DNA of 64,000 nucleotides, taken from Heliocidaris erythrogramma (taxonomy: Eukaryota; Echinodermata; Echinoidea; Camarodonta; Echinometridae). The stretch is taken from the NCBI GenBank assembly GCA_025617745.1, contig CM046853.1, positions 6,940,873-7,004,872 of the forward strand. The letters are read 5' to 3'. Below the pieces are notes generated by a model. That model worked only from the letters and a program-made list of their open reading frames with translations. It was not told where the DNA came from and searched no databases. The position numbers and the translations under genes are program-made. Shown here in pieces: positions 56,208 through 64,000 of this stretch; the stretch's first letter is position 1; the number at the start of each line of letters is the position of its first letter.

Positions 56208-56353
56208 CAGGCGCGGATCCAGGGGGGTTGGCGCAAGGGGCGCTTTGTCCGACAAAGTATGCCCCCGGACCCCCTAGATGGCCGTTTGGCTTTGTCAAAC
56301 GGAGGGTTCCTCAGTGTGCGCCCCCCTTTCTGAAAATCCTGTATCCGCCCCTG
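56208..56353. mobile_element. hAT-like MITE
   Basis: 146 bp. Begins CAGGCGCGGATCCAGG and ends CCTGTATCCGCCCCTG, inverted copies of the hAT-style termini seen at 9389 and 18440. The 5-mer TAAAT flanks both sides (56203-56207 and 56354-56358). That is shorter than the 8 bp expected for hAT, so the duplication may be partly mutated. The interior is GC-rich and non-coding. Confidence 0.65.
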
Positions 56354-56359
56354 TAAATT

Positions 56360-56990
56360 ACATTATGCCTAATTGACTTCAAAAAGAGGTGACCGTCCTT
56401 GTCTGCTTAAAACGGATATAAGTTGGCGCTGTTCATGATGTCGTATTTGTATCATTGGTTATCCCCTCTTCCGATCATCTTTGTCGGATTTTTGTTTAGC
56501 TGTGTATTAATTATGTTGATTGACTTGGGTTGACATTAAGACGACAAAGTAATGTTTACATGAGTGGTCAGGTCCTCAGTTTATAAAATGTGTAAAACGG
56601 AAACAATCGATTGTATCAGAAAAAATATTTTCTGGTGCCAGAGTGCCATCTACTCTACGATAAAATCGTGTCTTCTGTTCGAATACATTTTAAAACTTTA
56701 TGAATTTAATAACAATGATAACCAATCTGATCTACTAAAGCAGCACATTTCCATTTCAGTTTTGTTTACTTATATACACGGCATGATATCAAGTTGTAGC
56801 CTTTGTGAAAAAGCTGTTGAAGGAACCTATAATTTATTATGCAGGAATGTATTTATGTATATCGTAGTAAGTGAAACAACTGAGCTGAATATAATTGCTG
56901 ATATTTTTCGAGTTCACATTAAATAAGTTAAATACATAGAACCAAGGACGGAGAAGAAAGGGATGGTGACTAAAAAACACACAGAACTTT
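56360..56990. other. Non-coding stretch between two hAT-like MITEs
   Basis: No gene supported. A 120-codon open frame (56564-56926) is AT-driven and shows no family-like motif. Confidence 0.4.
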
Positions 56991-56993
56991 AAG

Positions 56994-57160
56994 CAGTGGC
57001 GGATCTAAATAGGGGTAAATCCGGCTCGTCCCCCCCCCCCCCCCGACCCTTTGAAACTCAACTGGCATACCTAAGTACACAAAGAAAAAAATTGCGACCT
57101 TGATTGTGTACTTTTCCGGCTCTGCGCCCCCTCTTTTACAAAATCCTGGATCCGCCCTTG
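56994..57160. mobile_element. hAT-like MITE
   Basis: 167 bp between CAGTGGCGGATCTAAAT and ATCCTGGATCCGCCCTTG, inverted hAT-style ends. The flanking 8-mers (actttaag / agtttaga) match only in part, so the target duplication has decayed or I have misjudged an end by a base. The interior includes a C run (about 57030-57045). Confidence 0.55.
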
Positions 57161-57354
57161 AGTTTAGAGTGTTCTATTCTGAGATGAAACAAACACCGCT
57201 GTCGATATTCCTTCCTTGATTTCAAATGCTATTACGGAGTTTTTATCATTAGCCTAAATTATCATTATTAATGCTACCAAATGAGTTTACACTTTTTAGC
57301 AGCATACTTATTATGCCAAAGATTAATTGTTCACACTTGTGAGTTGGTATTGTC

Positions 57355-57741
57355 AGAGGTGTTGTGGATCGGTTGTGGATCAGTGGATAAGTCCCCGGAC
57401 TGCGAACCACGATGTCCGGGGTTCGAATCCCACCGCAGCACTAGCGTCCTTTGGCAAGACGTTAATCTACATTTGCCACTCTCCACCCAGGTGTTAAATG
57501 GGTACCCGGGAGGATGCGAAAGTTAATGTCGTTTGTTTAGCAATTTGAGCGTCACTGTACTGCCCATTGCTGGAATACTCCCCAGGGAGCGGAGAATGTG
57601 CATACATTGTGTGCGGGCATGCCAGTATCCGATGACCGGGGTAATAATATCTCCTTTGTAAAGCGCATTGATATAACCTTCGGTTATGAAATGCGCTATA
57701 TAAAAACTACCTATTATTATTATTATAATTATTATTATTAT
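57355..57741 (+). repeat. tRNA-derived SINE, essentially full length
   Basis: A tRNA-like head with box A (TGGATCAGTGGATA) and box B (GGTTCGAATCC) is followed by the body block 'ggcaagacgttaatctacatttgcc...cacccagg'. Then come 'gtaaagcgcattgatataaccttcggttatgaaatgcgctatataaa' and a TAT/ATT tail (about 57711-57741). It is the most complete of four related copies in the window. The tail segment resembles those of Deu/CORE-type SINEs from marine animals, but I would not assign a named family. Confidence 0.78.
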
Positions 57742-57744
57742 TGT

Positions 57745-58760
57745 ATTCTCTGTAACGCTGGAGAGTATAGATGGCGCTCTTCAACAAGAAAGCTACAGTC
57801 ATTTGGAATCTGTCGCGGGGGATGTTTGGAGACTAAACTTTTGTGTATTGAATCACCGGTATACATTTTGTTCTGCTGAGTTAAGAAAAAATGTGTGTGT
57901 ATATAATAGTGATTTCACGGGTTCATCTGCCGATTACGGTTGCTATTTCCAGCTCCGCTGCATAATATTTATATAAAACACTGATTTTCTAATAAAAGAA
58001 CGGTATTTTCTTTTTGGAACCGGAAAAGAAGGGGCTTTGCTCACTGATGCGAGGACGGGCGAACCCGTGAAGTACACAAGCAAATTATGGCAGAAAGTGT
58101 CAGTTTACTTCATTTTTTTCCTCACTCTCACCACAGTGATGGCTCATCCCTATTCTTTTGTATTGCACTATCAGAGCAGTCTGTTCGGGCTTGGGTGGAT
58201 GCCTTGTCGGAGGGGCGCTTGGTGGTTTCTGTTCGGTGGGGATGACTGGTTTGCTGGTCGAGGTGGCTGGAATTCGAGTAATATTTAACTGGAGTTCTAG
58301 TCGTCTTGACTGGGATCTGGTCATTTTGGGGGGTGGGATCTGTTGGGTGCCCCCTGGTTGGGTGTCTGTTCGGGTTTGGGTGGACTGTTCTTGGAGTGTA
58401 GGGGAGGCCGGGACCATGGGGGTTGGGAATTGTCCCCCCCCCCCCGGGTTTTCTTTGGTTTCCTTTAATTAGGCCGACTGTATTTAAAACACTATATTAC
58501 TTAGGCGGTGCATGACCACAGAGAGCCGTTCACACCTTTGTTATACTCTCATGGTGGTCCTGTCATCTTTGTCGTTCTGTTTCGTGTGTATATGTCTTGT
58601 ATTGTCTCGTTTCTGTTTTTGTGTTACATCGTTGTATGTTAAGGTGAAAGGTGCAAATTTGCTATCATTGGTACACTTATTGATCTCAAAACTACAATCA
58701 GAAACCCAATATACTACTATAACGAATTACGGTGCACTGATTTTCTGTAATAGTGTTGTA
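57745..58760. other. Region upstream of the L1/Tx1 LINE, possibly its 5' part
   Basis: Contains a G/T-rich stretch (58160-58440) ending in a C run (58433-58446), then T-rich sequence. Overlapping open frames on both strands (for example 58037-58288 and 58158-58472 plus; 58100-58417 minus, Pro-rich) are mutually exclusive and show no recognisable domain. It may be the 5' UTR or a decayed ORF1 of the LINE. I cannot decide from the sequence. Confidence 0.3.
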
Positions 58761-58767
58761 AATATGT

Positions 58768-61700
58768 ATGATGGACAGTAAGAATAATTTGTTGAATATA
58801 ATCTCTTTAAATTTTAAAGGTCTCAGAGACGTTACCAAAAGGAACGCTATAGTACAGTGGAGTAAACAAAGAGGAGATATAATTTTTTTCCAAGAAACTT
58901 TTAGTACAAACGATGTGGAGGATCAATGGGAGAGGGAATGGAGTGGGGAGTGCTTTTTCAGTCACGGAAGTAACCACAGTCGAGGAGTTTGTATTTTGTT
59001 TTCACATAACTTAAAGCTGAAAGTATTGAGAAGTGAATGTGATTCAGAAGGGAGGTACATAATTTTAGAAGTTGACATACAAAAAATAAGATACATTCTG
59101 TGTAATGTATATTTTCCAGTTCGAGATAAACAGCAGGAACAGATAGATTTTCTAAATCATTTAAGTGTCCGCCTTAATGACTTTAATTAAAACAAATCTC
59201 TTATGATAGTTGGTGGCGATTTTAATATGATTCGGAATTTTGATTTAGATATCTCAAGTAAGGGGAGTATTAAAGGTCATACTTTTAATTTAGAATTTGA
59301 GGATTTCCTTGGAAGGTTTGATATAACGGATATTTGGAGGAAGAGAAACCCAGATAAGATTCAATTTACCTACAGGCAAAATAACCCTTTAATACAAAGT
59401 AGATTAGACTATTGGATTATTTCAAATGAACTAGATAAACAAATATCTGAGTGCAATAGTATACCCTCTATAGCACCTGATCACTCTGCTATTCTTCTAA
59501 GTCTTTTTTGGAGTGATAAAGTTTCTCGAAAAATAGGTCCATCTTACTGGAAGTTTAATAATAGTCTGTGCTTAGATGTAGAATATGTTCAATATATGAA
59601 AGCAGAAATTAAATCTTTTGAAGACCAGGGGAAGAAAGATATTACAGATTCAAGAGTCCTGTGGGATTTCGTCAAAATGAATATTCGTGAAAAAACCAAG
59701 AAATTTTCCAAAGTTAAGGCACAGGAAACAAAGGAAAATTAAGAAAACTACAGATAGATATTCAGAAGCTTGAAGATTTACTGGTTATTTCTCCAAATGA
59801 TGATATTCTACAGAATTTAGAGTTAAAGAGAAATGATTTCAAAACGATATATAATCAGACGGTAGTTGGGTTAAAAGTTAGGTCGCGTGCAAAATGGTTT
59901 GAAGAAAGTGAAATCAATGAAAATTACTTCAAACAGCTGTTGGCATCAAATCAGAGAAAAACATTTATAGACAAATTGAAATTAGAAGGCAGAAATGAAG
60001 AAATAACTGATCCGAAAGAAATTTTAACAGACATTTTTACCAAAACTTATACTCAGAACATGATGGAACGGGTAGGACGGATGGTTATTTTTGTGACATC
60101 TCCCCTTTGAAAATTAGTGAAGCTAGTAAGAAATTATGTGATGATAAAATTACGATTGGTGAATGTACTTCAGTGTTAAATAAAATGTCTTTAAACAAAT
60201 CTCCTGGGAATGACGGTCTGTCAGTGGAATTTTATCGCACCTTCTGGCCTGATATAGGGAAACTTGTTTTAAATTCTTTTAATACCTCTTTTGAGAAAGG
60301 TGAATTGTCTACCACACAGAAACAGGGTGTTATAACTGTAATTGAAAAAGAAGACAAAAACCCTTTATTTATATGTAATTACAGACCAATTACCCTTCTA
60401 AATGTCGACTATAAGCTATTGTCTAAAGTTTTGGCTGAGAGAATAAAGAAGGTTTTAGAAGAGGTGATACATGTAGATCAAGTGGGATTTCTGCCTGGTA
60501 GGAATATTGGAGAAGCTGTAAGAATTATTGATGATGTTTTATTTTACACAAAGACATACAATGTACAGGGGTTTTTAGTAACAGTTGATTTTGAGAAAGC
60601 TTTCGACACCGTTTCACACTCCTATATGAAAGTATTAACGGAAAAATATGGTTTTGGTTCATATTTTTGTAGATGGATAGAAGTATTGTATAATAATGTA
60701 GTCAGTTGTGTCATGAATGGGGGTTTTTCCACAGGTTATTTTGAAATAGGTAGGGGTGTAAGACAAGGAGATCCTTTGTCTCCATATTTATTTTTGTTAA
60801 TCATAGAAACATTAGCATTGGTTATTCGGAATGAACAAAACTTAAAAGGTATTTCAATAGGCAATATAGAGATGAAGTTAGTAATGTATGCAGACGATTG
60901 TTCTATTTTTTTGAAAGATACAGAAGATATGAAAATCTTAGAAAAAATAATGGATTCTTTCTCCCAAGTATCTGGTTTGAAAATTAATAAAGATAAAACA
61001 CATATTATGAAGTTGGGTTCTTCTGGTCAAAGTAATGATGATTTTTCCAGTATTACGTTGGGTAAGATGGTTTCATTGGTTAAAGTACTTGGGGTATATT
61101 TTTCTTTGGATATTAAGGTTAAAGAAGAAATGAATTATAAAGAAATACTGAGCAAAATAAAAAGATTGTTAGGGTGGTGGAAGCAAAGAGATCTAACACT
61201 TTTTGGGAAAATTCAATTAGTAAAAGTTTTTGCAATTTCTAAATTATTATATGTGTCTTCTATAATGACAGTACCACCATGGGTTTTTAAGGAAATGGAG
61301 ATAATCTGTTTTAATTTTATATGGAATGGCCACGATAAGATAAAAAGGAATATTTTATATAAGAACTATGATACTGGGGGTTTAAAAATGTTGAACTTTA
61401 AGTATATGGTTTGCGCTCAACGTGTAATGTGGGTTAAGAGACTTATTTATGGTAATAATGAAATGAAATGGAAACAATTTTTTGATTATACATTTAAAAT
61501 GGTAGGGGGAAGGTTAATATTTCTTTGCAATTACAACTGCAATTCCATTAATATTAAAGTACCCGATCTCTACTTGGAATTCTTGAATATCTGGAATTAT
61601 TTACAAGAGAAAAATTTTATTGTCAAAGAAACACATGATGAAAATCAAATTATCTTTAACAATACTCTGATTAAAGGTAGGATTTTTCATTTTAATGAAA

Positions 61701-62715
61701 AACTATTTGATGCAAACATTTTTCAAGTTAAACATCTGACTGACGCAGAAGGTAATATCAGATCAGGTGATTATTTTATAAGGAAAGGTCTAAATGTAGA
61801 CGATATATTTTTCCTTAATAATGTATACACTAAGTTACCAGTTTCTTGGAAGGAAAAAAGAAGAAAAGATGATACTTTGAATGATATTCTTGATTATTCC
61901 AACATTTACTTTAATATTAACAAAAGAGTGTACTCCTTTGAGTCTCTGTCTTCCAAAATGCTCTACAACATTTTTATTAGTACAATACAGGATTCTTTTG
62001 TTTTTAAACATCCAGAGGTATTAGCTTTAAATCTGGATAAGTCAGCCGTGGTAACATGTTTTTCAATTCCCAGATTTTGCACTCTAGATTGGAAGTTAAG
62101 GGAATTTCAGTACAAACTTTTACATAATGTTGTATTTTGTAATGATAAACTATACACATTTGGACTAACTCAATCAAATTTATGCTCATTTTGTAAAAAA
62201 GATATAGAAACATATTGTCATATCTTCTTTAAATGTAAAGAAGTGTCCAGTATATGGAAGGAGGTGGGAAATGAATTAAAAATGTTTCAGTTACTCAATC
62301 TGCAGTGGATCGATGTGTTACTGGGCTTTAGAGTTAATATGAAAGACAATATATTATAGTTAATCATGTACTCACTATGGTCAAATACATGATTTACAAT
62401 AGTCGTAAAAATGGAAGGGCTCCTACTAGTAAAGATATATGTAAGGCTGTAAAGAACTCCGAAAAATTTGAACATGAAAAAGCAAGAATAAAGGACAAAC
62501 TAACACTACATTATAAAAAATGGGAAAATTTCACTCCTGAAAAGGAGTGAGGTGTATAATATCAAACATATACATGTATAATTTAGTATCTATATATTTA
62601 TTTATATTATTATTTCTATAATTGAAAAAAATACTTATTGGAAGTATTATTGTTGTAATTATTATTATTGCTATTATTATCATTGTTGTTAATGTTATTA
62701 TTATTATTACTATCA

Positions 62716-62759
<44 letters not shown>

Positions 62760-62791
62760 CATTATTATTATCATTATTATTATTATAATTA

Positions 62792-62847
<56 letters not shown>

Positions 62848-63439
62848 TGTTATTATAATTATCATTATTAGTAGTGGTAATAATATTGGTAAATGTATTT
62901 ATTTATGCCTTCTCCTCACTCCCTCACTCTCCCGTTGATCCAACCACTCAATTGTTAGCATTGTGTTTTTATTATTGTAACATTACGGTTACAGTACTCC
63001 ACTGATATGAAACAATACAGTGGAATATATCATATTCTATTGTTGTTTTTTTTTAAACTGATATAACAAGATTCCTGCTATAACAAGGTAATTTTGATGG
63101 TCCCAAGGACCTCGTTATACTGAGTTTCAACTGTATAATAAATAATGTAAAATAAAATCGAAGAATTGAAAATGCACTGTATGTAGTTTATATCTTGTAT
63201 ATGTAAAGATTACAGTTTGACTTATGTATAATATGGGTTATAAAGCAGCACCTTCACCTTTTTTTTTTCTTAACTATTTTTGAACATCTTTGTTCAGATT
63301 GCAGATTTTGCATTGTATTATTTGTATTGGATTGAATATGTATTTTGTCTACAATGTATGAAAAATAATGTTTCTCTGTACAATTTTCATGTCTGAATAT
63401 CTGAATAAAGGCAAAAAAGCATTCAAAAAAAAAAAAAAA
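58768..63439 (+). mobile_element. L1/Tx1-type LINE, nearly full-length ORF2 plus 3' UTR and poly(A)
   Basis: ORF2 starts at 58768 or 58771 (ATGATG). The endonuclease has SLNFKGLRD, FQETF and VYFPV; a TAA breaks it at 59188-59190. It resumes with GGDFNMI, RLDYWIIS and APDHSAI, up to a stop at 59740. After a frameshift comes the linker with RSRAKWFEE (about 59880). The reverse transcriptase (60107-62359) has NKSPGNDGL, NYRPITLLN, FLPGRNI, VDFEKAFDTV, RQGDPLSPYLF and catalytic YADD (about 60888-60899). The C-terminal Cys/His segment CSFCKKDIETYCH is also present. A last frameshift near 62357 is followed by VKYMIYNSRKNG up to TGA at 62548-62550. The 3' UTR holds a long TAT/ATT repeat, then an AATAAA signal near 63403 and poly(A) at 63425-63439. 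The family copies itself via RNA by nicking DNA and priming at the target; this copy cannot encode an intact ORF2. Confidence 0.9.
62640..62870. repeat. TAT/ATT microsatellite inside the LINE 3' UTR
   Basis: About 230 bp of mainly TAT/ATT triplets with interspersed tca. The long Tyr/Ile/Leu open frames on both strands here are by-products. Confidence 0.85.
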
Positions 63440-63584
63440 TACTCATTTGTGGGTCTATTGTATCATGTACTTTTATGATCTTTGAAAACTATGTAATTTG
63501 TTAATGATAAACTCATAATATTCCGTTCTTGTACATCATATAATGATTATGATGTAATGTTCTTTGCGGTTCCAAAGAGATTTG

Positions 63585-63808
63585 GAAATAATTACCCTGG
63601 TTTTAGTTCTGGTAGCTGTTATCATTGTATAGTACATTTCACTGAATAATCTTATTAAAGGCCAGGTACCCATTACACCTGGGTCAAGTGTTGCAGATGT
63701 AGATTAATACCTTGCCAACTGGTGTAGGTGAAGTGGCAGGGACTCGAACCCTTTATTTTGTGGCAGATGCAGAGTCCGGTGACTTGTTCACTAGACCACA
63801 TGAGGGTA
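63585..63808 (-). repeat. tRNA-derived SINE copy
   Basis: Minus strand copy of the family at 57.36 kb. Box B is readable as the complement of 'agggactcgaaccct' and box A as the complement of 'gttcactagaccacatga'. The body blocks 'ggtacccattacacctgggtcaag' and 'gcagatgtagattaat' are shared. The 3' part toward 63585 is diverged. Confidence 0.65.
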
Positions 63809-63809
63809 A

Positions 63810-64000
63810 AGCCGGCGTCCTCTCCCTTCCCCCATCCCGTTTAAAGGCCCATGGGGGAGGGGGGAAATTAAAAAACACGATATTTATTAATCCTGGATAC
63901 ACCCCTGCAAAGTAAGGAACTTTGACCTATTATTACTGGAAGCGTGTCAGAGGTTTATCCGACATCGCACTTTTCCTGCTGCATTGCTACTTGTCATAAA
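63810..64000. other. End of window, non-coding
   Basis: A G-rich run near 63851 and 'cctggatacacccctg' near 63891, which resembles the right end of a hAT-like MITE. Nothing else recognised. Confidence 0.35.

Noticed and set aside
56564-56926. 120-codon plus-strand frame
   Set aside because: AT-driven composition, no recognisable domain; kept as non-coding.
58100-58472. Pro-rich minus frame and Gly/Trp-rich plus frame upstream of the LINE
   Set aside because: Mutually exclusive readings of a G/T-rich tract; neither matches a known ORF1 by eye.
62531-62871. Ile/Tyr/Leu-rich 'membrane protein' frames on both strands
   Set aside because: Translations of the TAT/ATT microsatellite.

Overview
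The window is animal genomic DNA, most likely from an echinoderm such as a sea urchin. It is AT-rich, with small coding exons separated by long introns, many G/C homopolymer tracts, TAT/ATT microsatellites, tRNA-derived SINEs, LINEs of two clades and several DNA transposon families. The exons of a receptor guanylyl cyclase also fit. No database search was possible, so the organism is an inference. I see no bacterial-type genes, rRNA or CRISPR array.

0.7-18 kb, minus strand: the 5' half of a receptor-type guanylyl cyclase (natriuretic-peptide-receptor-like) gene, which runs out of the window at position 1. Four consecutive internal exons (3376-3521, 2602-2757, 1804-1939, 708-802) encode the second half of the ANF-receptor ligand-binding domain in one continuous frame. 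Upstream of them lie three intact but strongly diverged first exons (5305-5986, 13600-14251, 17223-17871) and one broken copy (10413-11071). Each intact copy has its own ATG, signal peptide and N-terminal ligand-binding lobe. Each ends at a GT donor in the same phase (+1), which matches the single downstream exon 2. No second copy of exons 2-5 is visible between them. The layout resembles a UGT1A-type array of alternative first exons, which would put interchangeable ligand-binding lobes on one common receptor body. This is the main finding.

18-22 kb: a nest of foldback elements. One of about 1 kb has a 9-bp target duplication (Mutator-like) and carries arrays of hAT-type ends. A second, larger system of inverted repeats spans about 19.35-21.58 kb. 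22-29.8 kb: mostly non-coding sequence with a tRNA-Gly-like relic followed by about 1.1 kb of unclassified repeat, plus a SINE. 29.8-31.1 kb, minus strand: a 433-codon Ser/Arg-rich, probably disordered hypothetical protein; this is the only other non-transposon coding candidate.

35.8-38.1 kb: a minus-strand LINE (CR1/jockey-like reverse transcriptase) interrupted by one stop codon. 38.5-43.3 kb: a cluster of four PIF/Harbinger elements whose terminal inverted repeats and TAA/TTA target duplications can be read directly; two carry broken transposase sequence. 46.9-52.8 kb: a tandem duplication, a second decayed LINE (plus strand), and a LINE relic (minus strand) interrupted by a SINE-like element with a 7SL-like head. 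53.8 and 55.7 kb: two tRNA-like sequences. 56-58 kb: two hAT-like MITEs and a full-length tRNA-derived SINE. 58.8-63.4 kb: an almost full-length L1/Tx1-type LINE with endonuclease and YADD reverse transcriptase, broken by a stop and frameshifts and ending in poly(A). 63.6 kb: a further SINE copy.

Apart from the receptor gene and the 433-codon ORF, essentially all recognisable coding sequence here belongs to mobile elements.
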